DNA of 64,000 bases from Polynucleobacter sp. MG-Unter2-18 (lineage in GTDB: Bacteria; Pseudomonadota; Gammaproteobacteria; Burkholderiales; Burkholderiaceae): the NCBI RefSeq assembly GCF_018687675.1, contig NZ_CP061302.1, positions 1,128,192 to 1,192,191 of the forward strand. Reading direction: 5' to 3'. Below are positions 10,700 through 21,197 of the stretch, in pieces. The notes under the pieces were generated by a model. That model was not told where the DNA came from, did no database searches, and worked only from the letters and a program-made list of their open reading frames with translations. A program made the translations under genes and the position numbers. Position 1 is the stretch's first letter. Every line of letters begins with the position of its first letter.

Positions 10700-11401
10700 A
10701 TGAGCGATCTAAACTCTTACGGCTTTGGGCAAACTGGCTCGATTAGCACCCCTCAAGTACGCAACCGCGTACTGCGCAACACTTACGCCCTTTTGGCGCT
10801 TTCGATGGTTCCTACTGTCATTGGCGCATGGCTTGGCGTTGCTTTTGGGCTTAACTTCATGGCAGGTAGTCCTTTTCTAGGCTTCATCGTCTTTATGGCA
10901 ATCGCTTTTGGCTTCTTCTGGGCGATTGAGAAAAACAAAGATACTGGTGCTGGTGTCCTGTTGCTGTTGGGTTTCACCTTCTTTATGGGCATCATGATGT
11001 CCGGCTTAGTGGGCTATACCCTCAATAGCTACAGCAATGGCGCTACCTTGATCATGTTGGCCTTTGGTGGCACTGCGGCAATTTTTGCTGTAATGGCAAC
11101 CATTGCTACTGTGAGCAAGAGCGACTTCTCAGGCATGGGTAAATGGTTGATGGTAGGTGTACTACTCTTGATCGTGGCTTCATTAGCTAATATCTGGTTG
11201 CAATTACCTGCTTTGATGCTCACTGTGATGGTTCTCGCAATTGCGATCTTCTCAGCTTTCATCTTGGTTGACGTGCAGCGCATCATCAACGGTGGTGAGA
11301 CCAACTACGTCATGGCTACTTTAGCTATTTACCTGGATGTCTATAACGTCTTCACCAACTTGCTCGCACTCTTGGGCATTATGGGTGGCAACAAAGACTA
11401 A
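10700..11401 (+). CDS. Bax inhibitor-1 / YccA family membrane protein
   Basis: The protein belongs to the Bax inhibitor-1 (TMBIM/YccA) family of seven-helix inner-membrane proteins; bacterial members include pH-sensitive calcium leak channels and YccA, an FtsH modulator. Seven hydrophobic segments are apparent across 233 residues, and the family end ALAIYLDVYNVFTNLLALLG is present with its conserved acidic residues. The start at 10700 is chosen because AAGGAG lies 5 bases upstream and MSDLNSYGFG matches the usual cytoplasmic beginning; a longer frame from 10634 would add 22 residues. A strong terminator follows. Placement with hflK/ndk does not by itself prove a link to FtsH. Confidence 0.92.
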   Translation: MSDLNSYGFGQTGSISTPQVRNRVLRNTYALLALSMVPTVIGAWLGVAFGLNFMAGSPFLGFIVFMAIAFGFFWAIEKNKDTGAGVLLLLGFTFFMGIMMSGLVGYTLNSYSNGATLIMLAFGGTAAIFAVMATIATVSKSDFSGMGKWLMVGVLLLIVASLANIWLQLPALMLTVMVLAIAIFSAFILVDVQRIINGGETNYVMATLAIYLDVYNVFTNLLALLGIMGGNKD

Positions 11402-11422
11402 GTATTAGTTCAACTTCAACAG

Positions 11423-11447
11423 AAAAGGCACCTGCGGGTGCCTTTTT
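11423..11447 (+). terminator. rho-independent terminator after the BI-1 gene
   Basis: A 10 bp stem (AAAAGGCACC with GGTGCCTTTT), a 4-base loop TGCG and a T-run form a textbook intrinsic terminator 22 bases after the stop codon. Confidence 0.9.
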
Positions 11448-11629
11448 CTTTGCCCCAACTATTTACCCTAGTTATTTATGCCAACTTCTCGCGCGATCAA
11501 AGGCCACTGCGGGTTTAAAAACCTTCCGAGTTAAGTAATTAGCACCAACTAAAGCCTCAGGGGTTTGATAGCGCTCATTTCCGGAAAAAACTTTGCAATT
11601 AGTATTCGATCGATTACAATATATAAAAT

Positions 11630-11929
11630 ATGTACACGGTTAAAGAAACACCAGAATTCCAAGATTGGCTTGATAACATTCGCGATCTCAAAACAAGAAT
11701 CCGACTAGCCAAACGCCTAGTAAAGGTACGGAACGGTACCATGGGGGATATAGAGCCGGTAGGTGATGGAATAAGTGAAATGCGTGAGCATTTTGGCCCA
11801 GGATGGCGAATGTATTACATAAAGCAGGGAAAAGTCATTATTGTGATGTTAGGTGGCGGAGATAAATCGACCCAAACAGCAGACATTAAGGCAGTTAAAA
11901 GAATGCTAAAAACGTTGGAGGAATCATGA
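11630..11929 (+). CDS. HigB/RelE-like addiction module toxin
   Basis: This 99-residue protein matches the phage Gp49-like / HigB branch of the RelE superfamily, ribosome-dependent mRNA interferases of type II toxin-antitoxin systems. Features are the start TPEFQDWLDNIRDLKTRIRLAKRLVKVRNGTMGD, the core EMREHFGPGWRMYY, and the end KSTQTADIKAVKRMLKTLEE, all characteristic of the family. It comes before its antitoxin and overlaps it by 4 bases (ATGA), the arrangement usual for this branch where the toxin gene comes first. The AT-rich upstream region (about 11600-11628) probably contains the promoter and operator. Confidence 0.92.
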   Translation: MYTVKETPEFQDWLDNIRDLKTRIRLAKRLVKVRNGTMGDIEPVGDGISEMREHFGPGWRMYYIKQGKVIIVMLGGGDKSTQTADIKAVKRMLKTLEES

Positions 11930-12240
11930 AAGCCGTTAAAGAGATAAAGAAAACCAAGATCGATGCACTGCCTAACTTTGACATGGCGCGCTATTTAAAT
12001 AGTGATAAAGCGATAACGGAATACTTGAACCAGGTGCTTGAAGAAGGTGATGATGCATTATTAGCGGAGGCTCTTGGGGATATTGCCAGAGCTAAAGGTA
12101 TGGCGCAAATTGCCCAAACTACAGGCATTACCCGTGAGGCACTTTATAAGGCGCTAAGACCAAATGCTAAACCCCGTTTTGATACCATTAGTAAGGTTAT
12201 TGGGGCTCTAGGCATTAAATTGGTTGCACAAAGAATTTAA
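11926..12240 (+). CDS. HigA-like HTH antitoxin
   Basis: This is the antitoxin paired with the upstream HigB-like toxin. Its 104 residues start with a Lys-rich extension and the motif FDMARYLNSDKAITEYLNQVLEEGD that is diagnostic of the 'addiction module antidote' family, followed by a Cro/C1-type helix-turn-helix (GMAQIAQTTGITREALYKALRPNAKPRFDTISKVIGALG). The protein is expected to bind the toxin and repress its own promoter. The start overlaps the toxin stop. Confidence 0.92.
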   Translation: MKAVKEIKKTKIDALPNFDMARYLNSDKAITEYLNQVLEEGDDALLAEALGDIARAKGMAQIAQTTGITREALYKALRPNAKPRFDTISKVIGALGIKLVAQRI

Positions 12241-12307
12241 ATCCCTCTAGCCGTTCCTTTTTCCGGCGCATACTCTTTACGCACCGCTTCATTCCAGCTC
12301 TGTATCC

Positions 12308-13741
12308 TTAATTATTAGCAAGATCAAAGACTGCCATGGATTCCACATGGGAGGTGTGGGGGAACATATTGACGATACCCGCACTCTTGAGAATGTAGCC
12401 TGCTTGATGACACAGAATCTCTGTATCTCTAGCCAGGGTTTTGGGATTACAGGAAACATAGACAATGCGTTGCGGTGGTAGATCGCTACCTTGTTCATGC
12501 AATTGGGCTAGGGCTTGGCATATTTCCATAGCGCCTTCGCGCGGCGGATCCATTAACCAGCGCTCAGCTTTACCCCATGAAGTAATCGTTTCAGTTGTCA
12601 CTTCAAATAGGTTGCTTTGCATAAAGCCCACTTTGTCTGCGAGCAGGTTGTGCTCGGCATTGGCTTTCGCTCTGGTTGTTAGGGTTTCTAGGCCCTCAAT
12701 ACCTAAGACGGCATTTGCTCGTCTTGCCAGCGGCAAGGTGAAATTGCCAATGCCGCAGAATAAGTCGAGCACTCGATCGCTTGCCTGGACATCTAAGAGG
12801 CGAATCGCCCTACTGACCAATGCACGATTCATCATGTGATTGACTTGCGTGAAATCCGCCGGTTTGAAGGGCATCTCGATTTCAAATTCAGGCAGGCGAT
12901 AACAAAGCTTGCCTGTTAATGGATAAAACGGCGCAACGGTTTCGATACCTTTGGGCTGCAACCAGATCCAGACCTGATACTGATCAGCAAAGTCTTTGAG
13001 TAACTGTTCATCTGCTGGCGTTAAGGGCAGAAGATTTCTGAATACCAAAGCAGTGACCGGCTTTGTTTTTTTAGGATCTTCTGAATTCGGATCCTCAGGT
13101 TCGCCTACAGCGATTTCAATTTGGGGCATGCGATCCACAATGGATAAACCATTGACCAACTGTCGCATTGCTGGCAACAAATCAGAAACATGCTTTGGCA
13201 AAATCTCACAAGCAGTCATATCAGCGACATAGCCACTCTTGCCTTCATGAAAGCCAATCAGCACAGTACCTTTTTTAATCGAGCGATTGACGGCACTTAA
13301 GCGTGCGCGATGGCGATATTCCCAAGCGGGACCACCCATCGGTCGAAGAATTTCTTCAGGAGCGACTTTGGCGATATGCTTTAGGTCATCTTCTAGTACG
13401 CGCTGCTTCATGGCTACCTGAGCTCGAATGTCCAAGTTCTGCATAGTGCAGCCACCGCACACACCGAACGCTTTGCACTTGGGCTCCGCTCTAAATACAG
13501 CAGGCTTAAGAATATCGAGAACTTTGGCTTTGCTGAAACGGGCTTTGTCACGGGTAATGACATAAGTCACTAGCTCGGTTGGCAAAGCGCCTTGAATAAA
13601 AATGACCTTACCGCTTTGACCTTGAGCGGCTTCCTCTTCGTTGGGCGCCAAGCGTGCGATCCCTTGCGCATCTAGATCAAGAGAATCAACTCGTACTGGC
13701 TCAGTCACCACAATTTGGACTGGCTTTTCTCCTCTACGCAT
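12308..13741 (-). CDS. rlmD: 23S rRNA (uracil-1939-C5)-methyltransferase RlmD
   Basis: RlmD (RumA) makes m5U1939 in 23S rRNA. The N-terminal TRAM-like domain comes first, then the 4Fe-4S cysteines (CKAFGVCGGC near residues 90-100), the SAM-binding motif DLFCGIGNFTLPLA near 325, and the catalytic loop VSCNPKTLARD with its nucleophilic cysteine near 440. At 477 residues it is somewhat longer than the E. coli enzyme; the extra part includes an Asp/Lys-rich insert near residues 215-230. Its ATG overlaps the 3' end of the exonuclease gene by 8 bases. Confidence 0.95.
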   Translation of the reverse strand: MRRGEKPVQIVVTEPVRVDSLDLDAQGIARLAPNEEEAAQGQSGKVIFIQGALPTELVTYVITRDKARFSKAKVLDILKPAVFRAEPKCKAFGVCGGCTMQNLDIRAQVAMKQRVLEDDLKHIAKVAPEEILRPMGGPAWEYRHRARLSAVNRSIKKGTVLIGFHEGKSGYVADMTACEILPKHVSDLLPAMRQLVNGLSIVDRMPQIEIAVGEPEDPNSEDPKKTKPVTALVFRNLLPLTPADEQLLKDFADQYQVWIWLQPKGIETVAPFYPLTGKLCYRLPEFEIEMPFKPADFTQVNHMMNRALVSRAIRLLDVQASDRVLDLFCGIGNFTLPLARRANAVLGIEGLETLTTRAKANAEHNLLADKVGFMQSNLFEVTTETITSWGKAERWLMDPPREGAMEICQALAQLHEQGSDLPPQRIVYVSCNPKTLARDTEILCHQAGYILKSAGIVNMFPHTSHVESMAVFDLANN

Positions 13742-14555
13742 CCCGAGTAAAGCCTAGGAGATATTCTTGCCACTGCTCACCATGGGGCTCTTTAGACTCT
13801 TTCTCTAAATACGCTTTAACGAAAGCAATTTCTTCTTTGTATTCTTCTAATGAGAAACCCCCACGCAGGAGTTGAAAGCGGCAATACATCAGATAGGTAT
13901 TGACCACATCGGTTTCACAGTAGCGACGAATCTCATCAATTCTGCCCTCTTGATAGGCAGGCCATACTTGACTACCATCCATTCCCATCTTGCCTGGGAA
14001 ACCACAGAGTTTTGCTAAGCCATCTAAAGGTGCATTAGCGCGACCATTGAATTTCGCCAAGAGATCCATCAGATCTAGATGGCGCATGTGATAACGACTA
14101 ATGTAGTTGTTCCACTTAAATTCACGGCTATCATTTTCTTGGCTCTCGCCCATCTCCCAATAGCGCGGTGCTTGAACGTGATTTGCTAATGCGCGGTAGT
14201 GCAGCACTGGCAGATCAAAACCGCTACCGTTCCATGAGACCAACTGGGGGGTGTACTTTTCAACCAACTCAAAGAAGGTCTGGATTAACACCTTCTCATC
14301 ATCTTGCGCACTACCTAGCGTACCCACCTTAATTTGAGGTGAGCCATCTTTACTAGTTCTACGAATGACACAAGAGATGGCGCAGATGCGTTGTAAATAT
14401 AGCGGGAGAAATTCGCTACCGGTTTTCTCAGCTCGCTCAGCCATGGCTTTACTTGCCACTTCACTATCTGACAGCGTGCCCGGATAGTCATTGAGACGAC
14501 GCAGTCCTGCCACATCGGGAATAGTTTCAATATCAAAGACGAGAACGGTTGCCAT
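13734..14555 (-). CDS. predicted 3'-5' exonuclease (DNA polymerase B-like exonuclease, PF10108 type)
   Basis: The protein has the DEDD-type proofreading exonuclease fold: FDIETIPD at residues 6-13 (ExoI), SWNGSGFDLPVL near 105 (ExoII) and CETDVVNTYLMY near 218 (ExoIII), which is the pattern of the family often called 'predicted 3'-5' exonuclease related to the exonuclease domain of PolB'. Start chosen at ATG 14555 (MATVLVFDIET); a TTG at 14561 would add two residues, and no clear ribosome binding site separates them. It is transcribed with nlpD upstream and rlmD downstream. Its substrate is unknown. Confidence 0.85.
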   Translation of the reverse strand: MATVLVFDIETIPDVAGLRRLNDYPGTLSDSEVASKAMAERAEKTGSEFLPLYLQRICAISCVIRRTSKDGSPQIKVGTLGSAQDDEKVLIQTFFELVEKYTPQLVSWNGSGFDLPVLHYRALANHVQAPRYWEMGESQENDSREFKWNNYISRYHMRHLDLMDLLAKFNGRANAPLDGLAKLCGFPGKMGMDGSQVWPAYQEGRIDEIRRYCETDVVNTYLMYCRFQLLRGGFSLEEYKEEIAFVKAYLEKESKEPHGEQWQEYLLGFTRDA

Positions 14556-14586
14556 ACTCAAATTGCTAACAATGGATTGAAAGCAA

Positions 14587-15369
14587 TTACTGCAAGTATG
14601 GCGTTGGATTTACCGGCTTGCCATTCACGCGGAGTTCGAAGTGGAGCTTGACTGAAGTTGCATCGGTATCGCCCATCTCGGCAATCTTCTGCCCCTTCTT
14701 CACCGAATCACCCTCTTTTACTGTGAGCGTGCGGTTGTGGGCATAGGCTGTGAGATAAGTATTGTCATGCTTGATGATGACCAGATTGCCGTAGCCACGC
14801 AAACTATTGCCAGCGTAAACCACCTTGCCTTCAGAGGCTGCTGTTACAGGCTCACCTAACTTACCGGCAATATCAATGCCTTTAGTCTTTTCACTGAAAT
14901 CATCCGTGACCTTACCTTTGGCTGGCCAAGATAAACGAATGCCCGGCTCTGCAACGATTTCTATAGGGGGTTCTTTGGCTGCATCTACTTTTGGTACTTC
15001 GGCTTTGGGAGTATCGCCAGCAGTTTTAGGAATTGGCTTCACAGTCATTTTGCTGCTGGCTGGTGGCCTTACTAAAATGAGCTCATCCACTTCAATTAAA
15101 TTGGGGTTCGATAAATTGTTCCACTGCACTAAATCGCGTGGAGACTGGCCGTTATCTAAGGCAATTCGAGCCAAGGTATCGCCCCGCTTGACGCGATAGT
15201 AGCCTGGCGGAGCGGGCTCACTAGTTGCACTGCTGCTGCCACCACTGCGGTCTACTACCGTGGCAGGTTTTGCTCTGGGCGTGGTTGAGCAACCCACATT
15301 CAGTACTAAAGAAGCCATTGCGAGAAGCAATAGGAGGTATTTAGATGGCATATTCATAAGGATTTTCAT
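14587..15369 (-). CDS. nlpD: NlpD-like lipoprotein, LysM plus degenerate M23 domain
   Basis: NlpD is an outer-membrane lipoprotein that activates the cell-division amidase AmiC. The signal peptide ends in a lipobox (NVGC, Cys near residue 27). A LysM domain follows ([30 protein letters not shown], about 57-100), then a Pro/Lys-rich linker and a C-terminal LytM/M23 domain. The zinc-binding motif of active M23 enzymes is altered: the first His of HxxxD is replaced (KGIDIAG) and HxH reads LHFELR, which fits a non-catalytic activator. The ATG overlaps the pcm stop. rpoS, often next, is absent. Confidence 0.93.
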   Translation of the reverse strand: MKILMNMPSKYLLLLLAMASLVLNVGCSTTPRAKPATVVDRSGGSSSATSEPAPPGYYRVKRGDTLARIALDNGQSPRDLVQWNNLSNPNLIEVDELILVRPPASSKMTVKPIPKTAGDTPKAEVPKVDAAKEPPIEIVAEPGIRLSWPAKGKVTDDFSEKTKGIDIAGKLGEPVTAASEGKVVYAGNSLRGYGNLVIIKHDNTYLTAYAHNRTLTVKEGDSVKKGQKIAEMGDTDATSVKLHFELRVNGKPVNPTPYLQ

Positions 15370-16022
15370 ACTACCCCTGATTGTAAGGGGACAAAAAAGA
15401 CCTCGTCTAGAACGGTTCTTTGATAGCGCTGGGAGCTCATCCGCTCCACCATAATCAATTGCTGCTCTTTCTCATTCTTGGCAACCGGGGCAACTAGGCG
15501 TCCACCAATAGCCAATTGCTCTAATAAAGCATCCGGAATTCCCAAACCGGCTGCCGCCAGAATAATGGCATCAAAGGGGGCAGCCTGAGGCAAGCCTAGG
15601 ATGCCGTCGCCGTAGATGAGGCGCAGATTTTTAATCCGAAATGGACGTAGCTTCTCTCTCGCCATATCGTGCAATGGACGAATACGCTCAATCGAATAGA
15701 CCTCATCAGACAGCAGGCTGAGAACAGCGGCTTGGTAGCCACAGCCAGTACCAATCTCTAATACCTTACCCAATTGCTGCTTTGGCTTATGCAAAAGCTC
15801 AATCATGCGTGCCACTACTGATGGCTTGGAAATCGTTTGTGAGTGACCGATTGGTAAAGCAGTATCTTCGTAAGCCTGAGGATGCATCCCTGCATCCATA
15901 AAGGCATGGCGCGGAACAGTAGCGATGGCCTCTAAGGTTTTGCCGTGCTTAATCCCAGCTGCAAGCACTTTGGCTGCTAAAGCTTGCCGATGGCCGGCAT
16001 TGCGCTCTGCTGCTGACTTCAA
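15366..16022 (-). CDS. pcm: protein-L-isoaspartate O-methyltransferase
   Basis: Pcm repairs isoaspartyl residues in aged proteins by SAM-dependent methylation. The PCMT signature is visible: [31 protein letters not shown], then the SAM-binding glycine motif [15 protein letters not shown] near residue 93, and the C-terminal GGRLVAPV segment. Length 218 is typical. The frame begins with a TTG at 16022 that overlaps the surE stop (TTGA). surE-pcm-nlpD is a conserved proteobacterial stress operon. Confidence 0.95.
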   Translation of the reverse strand: MKSAAERNAGHRQALAAKVLAAGIKHGKTLEAIATVPRHAFMDAGMHPQAYEDTALPIGHSQTISKPSVVARMIELLHKPKQQLGKVLEIGTGCGYQAAVLSLLSDEVYSIERIRPLHDMAREKLRPFRIKNLRLIYGDGILGLPQAAPFDAIILAAAGLGIPDALLEQLAIGGRLVAPVAKNEKEQQLIMVERMSSQRYQRTVLDEVFFVPLQSGVV

Positions 16023-16813
16023 CCGCGTGTCCAGCCATTAGCGCGCATTGCAGCCAAACGGGCATGATGCGTTAAATCCAATTGCATTGGCGTAATCGAA
16101 ATACAGCCTTCATCAATTGCATGAAAATCGGTACCTTCAGAACTATCTTTTGCATGTCCTGCCGCACCAATCCAATAAATATCATCACCACGTGGACTTT
16201 TTTGCACCACCACTGGTTGTGAATGGTGGCGATTACCTAAACGCGTTACACGCCAGCGATTGAGGTCGGCATAGGGACGATTCGGAATATTGACGTTCAG
16301 CAAAGTAGCAGCGCCATCGGTGTGAGTCAAATTGGATGCTAGAGTTTGCGCAACGATATCGTGCGCTGCCTTTGCAGCATCTTCAATCCGGTTCCAGCCT
16401 TTATCAATTTGTGAGAAGGCAATTCCGGGAACGCCAAACATCACGCCTTCAACTGCAGCAGCCACAGTGCCTGAGTACAGAGTATCTTCACCCATGTTCT
16501 CGCCTTGATTGATGCCAGAGACGACTAAGTCAGGTTTCTCATCCAAGAAACCCGTCATGGCGATGTGAACGCAATCGGTTGGTGTGCCATTAATAAATAG
16601 GAAGCCATCACGCTCACCACCCGCTACCCGATGAATCGAGAGTGGTCGTGAGAGCGTTAAAGAGTTCGAGGCACCACTGTGATTTTGCTCGGGGGCAATG
16701 ACTGTGACGCGACCTAGTGGACGAATAGCGTTAACCAAGGCTAAAAGACCAGACGCAAGATAGCCATCATCATTCGAAATCAGAATGTGCGGCTGTTTTG
16801 TGTTTTCACTCAT
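16019..16813 (-). CDS. surE: 5'/3'-nucleotidase SurE
   Basis: SurE is a metal-dependent nucleotidase and exopolyphosphatase active in stationary phase. The N-terminal [14 protein letters not shown] motif holds the paired Asp metal ligands, followed by [14 protein letters not shown] and the TPTDCVHIA and [22 protein letters not shown] motifs of the family. Start chosen at ATG 16813; a TTG at 16822 would add three residues. Length of about 264 residues is slightly above average because of an insert near residue 195-225. First gene of the surE-pcm-nlpD-exonuclease-rlmD unit. Confidence 0.95.
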   Translation of the reverse strand: MSENTKQPHILISNDDGYLASGLLALVNAIRPLGRVTVIAPEQNHSGASNSLTLSRPLSIHRVAGGERDGFLFINGTPTDCVHIAMTGFLDEKPDLVVSGINQGENMGEDTLYSGTVAAAVEGVMFGVPGIAFSQIDKGWNRIEDAAKAAHDIVAQTLASNLTHTDGAATLLNVNIPNRPYADLNRWRVTRLGNRHHSQPVVVQKSPRGDDIYWIGAAGHAKDSSEGTDFHAIDEGCISITPMQLDLTHHARLAAMRANGWTRG

Positions 16814-16838
16814 GAATATCAATACCTTCTTAGCAGCC

Positions 16839-19800
16839 CTAGGCCTTTGCCATTTGGGTTAATGCGCGACCTCTAAACCATCCATATATTACTGGTAATA
16901 CCAAGAGGGTCAAAATAGTCGTCGTCACCATACCACCCACGATCACCAGGGCTAAAGGACGCTGGGCCTCAGAGCCAATCGAGTGAGATAAAGCGGCCGG
17001 CAATAACCCTAATCCAGACAGTGCCGCTGTCATCAGTACCGGGCGAACTCGCAAAGAGGCACCCTCTACCATCACATCCTTCATCTCACCATGCTCGGTA
17101 GCGGCCGTTTTATTAATAAAGGAGATCAGAATCACACCATCCTGAATCGCAATACCAAACAAGGATAAGAATCCAAAGAAGGCTGAAATGCTTAAGGTCT
17201 CGCCTGCCAGGTGCAATGCGATCACACCTCCAATAGCAGCAAAGGGAACATTAATCATCACAATGACTGCATCCCGGAAATTACCAAAAGCACTCACCAG
17301 CAATAAGAAGATACCCAGCAATGCCAATGGCACGATCAGCATCAACTTCTTCTGCGCCTGCTTCATTTGATTAAATTGACCATCCCAGCTAATGGAATAG
17401 TTAGGTGGCAAGGTAATGTTTTTTTCTACTAAAAATTGTGCATCCTCTACAGCGCTACCTAAGTCACGGTTACGTACGCTGAACTTAATTGCGATATAAC
17501 GCTTACCTGCTTCACGATAGATGAAGAATGGGCCATCTGTTAGCTGAACCGTAGCAACCATTGATAAAGGAATCGACGCCCCATTGGGCGCATCAACTAG
17601 TAGGTGGCCAATATCGGCAACGTCATTACGACTACCTTCATTTAAGCGAATTGCGATGCCAAATGTCTTTTCATCTTCGAGAAGATTTGTCACAGCAGCG
17701 CCACCAATCGCATTGGCAACAACCGTTTGAATATCATTCACATTAATGCCATAACGTGCAGCGCGCTCCCGATCAATCTGAATATTTAAAGTCGGCTGAC
17801 CTAATTCCTTCAGAATGCCCTCATCCGCTACACCGCGTACTTTTTTGAGTTGATTAATCACCTCATGGGCTTTTTGGTCCAAGACCTCCAAATCCGGTCC
17901 ATAGATTTTGACGGAGTTCTCACCCTTCACTCCTGATAGCGCTTCATTCACATTGTCCTGAATGTATTGAGAGAAGCTATAAGTGATGCCAGGAATCTTA
18001 TTGAGCTCTAGCTCTAAATGGGCAATTAAATCCTTTTTGCTAGACCCGTTTGGCATTTTCTCTGGGCTCTTTAAATAGAGACCATATTCTTGGTTAAATA
18101 CGCCAGTAGAATCCGTGCCATCATCAGGTCGACCAATTTGAGCGGCAACCTTTTCAATCTCTGGCTGCTTTAAGAAAGTCTCGCGCAGTTGATTAGCAAT
18201 TTTGACGGAATAATCTAAGTCCACTGTATTTGGCAAAGTGACGCGTAGCCAAATATTGTTCTCTTCTAGAGTTGGCAAGAAGGCTGTGCCTAGGCGAGTA
18301 ACACTTAATAAGGTCAGGCCCAGAACAAATACCGCAACAGAAACTACTGTTAACGGGCGGTCCATCCATTTTCGCAAGAGTGGTTTATAGCCACTGAGCA
18401 GCTTAGTCATAAATCCTGGTGGCTTGTGATGTAAGTTCTCACCGAATACCAGAGAGATCATGGCAGGCAAGAAAGTGAGACTCAGGATCATGGCGGCAAT
18501 CAAGGCAAAGCCCATAGTGAATGCCATTGGCTTAAAGATAATGCCCTCTACTCCACCCATGAAGAACAGGGGTGAGTAGGCAACGATGATGATTCCTGTG
18601 GAATAGATCATGGCGCGCTGCACTTCACTCGTTGCCAAGATGATGCTTTGATTGAGTCTCTTGCCGCCCTCTTCCAAGTGACGCATGACGTTCTCGGTCA
18701 GAATTACCGCCGAGTCGACGATGACACCGAAGTCAATCGCTCCTAATGAAATCAGATTGGCTGGCACGCTCCACAAATGCATCTGAATAAACGACACGCA
18801 GAGTGCTAATGGGATGACGGCTGCTACTACCGCTGCGGCACGTAAGTTACCTAAAAAGAAAAAGAGTACGGCTAGCACCAATGAGATACCAAAGAATAGG
18901 GTGTGCTTAACAGTACCGATCGTGATATCTAGCAAGACTTGGCGATCATAGAACGGCACTACCTCAATTCCGGGCGGGAGTACTTGCTTGTTGATGTTCT
19001 CAACCGTATTGCGAACCCTCGCCAATACTTCGGTGGCATTTTCACCGCGACGTAAATAAACGATACCTTCGACTGAGTCTGGGTTGTCATTGAACTGGAA
19101 CATGCCTAATCGCGGAGCATTACCAATCTCCACCCTGGCAACATCACCAATTCGAATTGGTACACCATCATGAATAGAAACAACCACCCGCTTAATATCA
19201 TCAATATTTTTTAGGAGGCCTACGCCGCGAACCACAAACTGCTGCTCGCCACTGGGCAATAGTCCACCACCTGTATTGCTATTGGCATTGGTTAAGGCGG
19301 CGATCAACTCATTGACACTCACGCCTTTAGATTGCAGACTTTCTGGGCTGACGATGACTTGGTATTGGCGAACCCTTCCGCCGAATGAGGAGACATCAGC
19401 TACGCCAGGCGTTTGCTTGAGCTCCTTATAAATTTCGTAGTTCTGTAATGTCTTTAATTGTGTAGATGAGGCGTAATCTGACTTCACCTCGTAACGCATG
19501 ATCTCGCCAGTGGCATCAGAGTCTGGACTAATGCTAGATGTGACTCCAGGTGGAAAACTCACATTAGCTAAGCTAGTAATGAAAGTTTGGCGCGCTTTAA
19601 AAGGATCGGTCGTATCGTTGAACTTGAGCGTCACAACTGACAAACCAAATAAAGAAACCGAACGGAAGGCTTGTAAACCAGGAATACCTGCCAAGGCATT
19701 TTCTACAGGGATGGTGACTTGCTGCTCTACCTCGGTAGTGCTTCTGCCTGGCCATTGAGAAATCGCCTGAATTGTTAATGGCGCAACTCCTGGGTATGGC

Positions 19801-19916
19801 TGAATTGGTAATTTAGAAAGACTGAACATCCCCAAACCGAGGAGCACGACTGAGCCAACGATGACCAGCACGCGTTTCTCAAGTACGCCTCGAATAAAGG
19901 AGGTAAATGCGCTCAC
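16839..19916 (-). CDS. heavy-metal efflux RND transporter (CusA/CzcA family)
   Basis: This is the inner-membrane proton-driven pump of a tripartite metal efflux system. At 1025 residues with a first membrane helix at about 12-30, two large periplasmic loops and the RND core, it fits the HAE/HME family. The heavy-metal-type TM4 motif is present as [18 protein letters not shown] near residue 395, where the acidic residues carry protons. It starts with GTG directly after the CusB-like stop codon (no gap), so translation is coupled. The metal cannot be told from the sequence by eye; Cu/Ag and Co/Zn/Cd are both possible. Confidence 0.93.
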   Translation of the reverse strand: MSAFTSFIRGVLEKRVLVIVGSVVLLGLGMFSLSKLPIQPYPGVAPLTIQAISQWPGRSTTEVEQQVTIPVENALAGIPGLQAFRSVSLFGLSVVTLKFNDTTDPFKARQTFITSLANVSFPPGVTSSISPDSDATGEIMRYEVKSDYASSTQLKTLQNYEIYKELKQTPGVADVSSFGGRVRQYQVIVSPESLQSKGVSVNELIAALTNANSNTGGGLLPSGEQQFVVRGVGLLKNIDDIKRVVVSIHDGVPIRIGDVARVEIGNAPRLGMFQFNDNPDSVEGIVYLRRGENATEVLARVRNTVENINKQVLPPGIEVVPFYDRQVLLDITIGTVKHTLFFGISLVLAVLFFFLGNLRAAAVVAAVIPLALCVSFIQMHLWSVPANLISLGAIDFGVIVDSAVILTENVMRHLEEGGKRLNQSIILATSEVQRAMIYSTGIIIVAYSPLFFMGGVEGIIFKPMAFTMGFALIAAMILSLTFLPAMISLVFGENLHHKPPGFMTKLLSGYKPLLRKWMDRPLTVVSVAVFVLGLTLLSVTRLGTAFLPTLEENNIWLRVTLPNTVDLDYSVKIANQLRETFLKQPEIEKVAAQIGRPDDGTDSTGVFNQEYGLYLKSPEKMPNGSSKKDLIAHLELELNKIPGITYSFSQYIQDNVNEALSGVKGENSVKIYGPDLEVLDQKAHEVINQLKKVRGVADEGILKELGQPTLNIQIDRERAARYGINVNDIQTVVANAIGGAAVTNLLEDEKTFGIAIRLNEGSRNDVADIGHLLVDAPNGASIPLSMVATVQLTDGPFFIYREAGKRYIAIKFSVRNRDLGSAVEDAQFLVEKNITLPPNYSISWDGQFNQMKQAQKKLMLIVPLALLGIFLLLVSAFGNFRDAVIVMINVPFAAIGGVIALHLAGETLSISAFFGFLSLFGIAIQDGVILISFINKTAATEHGEMKDVMVEGASLRVRPVLMTAALSGLGLLPAALSHSIGSEAQRPLALVIVGGMVTTTILTLLVLPVIYGWFRGRALTQMAKA

Positions 19917-21191
19917 TTAGTCTTCCTGCTTAGCAAATCGATCATTTAACAAGACAGCACCCTCAGCTAAGATACGCGCACCAGGCTCTACACCTTCAGT
20001 AATCGCAAAGGTCTTACTGTTTAGGTCATAGCCTTTAACAGGAAGGCGGCGATAGACCTCATCTCCGACTTTCACAATCACGTAACGCATTTCCCGAATC
20101 CGTACCACTGCGGTTTGCGGAACGACAATGGCGTCGGCCATACCGGTAGTCAGTTTTGCCGATGCATACATATCAGGACGCAGAAGATCATCGTGATTCT
20201 CAATCTCTGCACGCACCAATAAGGCACGGGTTTGTGGATCAATTGTGGGAGCGATATAGTTTGCATAGGCCACAAATTCTTTATCAGGATATGCCTCTAC
20301 GCGTAAAACGATTTTTTGTCCTGGTTTAATTAAGCGCAAGTCCTGCTCAAACACATTACCCAAGAACCAGAGCTGTTTTGGATCAGCCAAAGTAGCAATC
20401 ACATCGCCAGAGTTCACGGTGGCACCTGGCTCAACGCTGCGTTTGACCACTACTCCCTTTAAAGGGGAGCGCATCACTAAGTTAGTTTGGGTTCTACCAG
20501 TCACTTCAATTGCATTAATGTCGCCATCACCAGCACCGAGATTGCGTATCCGATTTGCGGCCGCTTGCTGGGTGATGCGAGCATCACCTAGCAGGTCACT
20601 CATCGTCTTACTGGATTCCAACACTCTTGCGGTCTTAGAGGAGAGCAAATACTCTTGCTGGGCTGAAAGGAATTCAGGGCTATAGAGCTCAACTATTGGA
20701 GAGCCCACATTGACTTGTGCACCATCAAAAGCAAAGATACGCTCTACTCGACCGGGTGCACGCGCAGATAACACTTTAGATTTTTCAGCATTAAAGGCTA
20801 GACGACCAGTCACTTTAATATCTACCGGTACCTGTACTTTTTCTGCAGTTTGGAAAACATACACTACTGGATTGAGTTTTACGCCAGCTAACTTCAGCTC
20901 GAGAATGCCGCTCTTCTCAACTTTCAATGCTTTATCAGAGACTTCGATTTTAACGTTGCGATTCACGTTGGTAATGCGACCCAAAACGATGCCTATAGAA
21001 AGAATAGCGAATGCAACAGCAGCTAAACGAACGCGACTACGGTTTTGAGGGCTCAAGTTCCAATACAAGCCGGCAACACTAGCAAAAGCTAGCTGCAATC
21101 GATGACCGCCAAAGCGCAAGACCTTATCGGTGATGGGCTTTGCCTTGTCAGCCAACTGCTTTAAAAAAGAAAGAATTTGGTCTTTCAACAC
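19917..21191 (-). CDS. RND efflux periplasmic adaptor (CusB-like)
   Basis: The membrane-fusion protein links the pump to the outer-membrane channel. A membrane anchor lies at about residues 57-75 (VRLAAVAFAILSIGIVLG), preceded by an unusually long, partly basic cytoplasmic segment of ~55 residues. The rest shows the family pattern: barrel-sandwich lipoyl halves (GRVERIFAFDGAQVNVGSPI and MRSPLKGVVVKRSVEPGATV), a helical hairpin between them, and a beta-barrel (LWFLGNVFEQDLRLIKPGQ). CusB-type Met-rich metal site at the N-terminus is not obvious. It sits between the TolC-like and pump genes with 6 and 0 base gaps. Confidence 0.92.
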   Translation of the reverse strand: MLKDQILSFLKQLADKAKPITDKVLRFGGHRLQLAFASVAGLYWNLSPQNRSRVRLAAVAFAILSIGIVLGRITNVNRNVKIEVSDKALKVEKSGILELKLAGVKLNPVVYVFQTAEKVQVPVDIKVTGRLAFNAEKSKVLSARAPGRVERIFAFDGAQVNVGSPIVELYSPEFLSAQQEYLLSSKTARVLESSKTMSDLLGDARITQQAAANRIRNLGAGDGDINAIEVTGRTQTNLVMRSPLKGVVVKRSVEPGATVNSGDVIATLADPKQLWFLGNVFEQDLRLIKPGQKIVLRVEAYPDKEFVAYANYIAPTIDPQTRALLVRAEIENHDDLLRPDMYASAKLTTGMADAIVVPQTAVVRIREMRYVIVKVGDEVYRRLPVKGYDLNSKTFAITEGVEPGARILAEGAVLLNDRFAKQED

Positions 21192-21197
21192 TGCTCC

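Noticed and set aside
11470..11600. A minus-strand open stretch of about 45 codons reading GNERYQTPEALVGANYLTRKVFKPAVAFDRAR
   Set aside because: It has no start codon or ribosome binding site and ends in a stop near 11477. It may be a relic of a decayed gene but cannot be supported as one.
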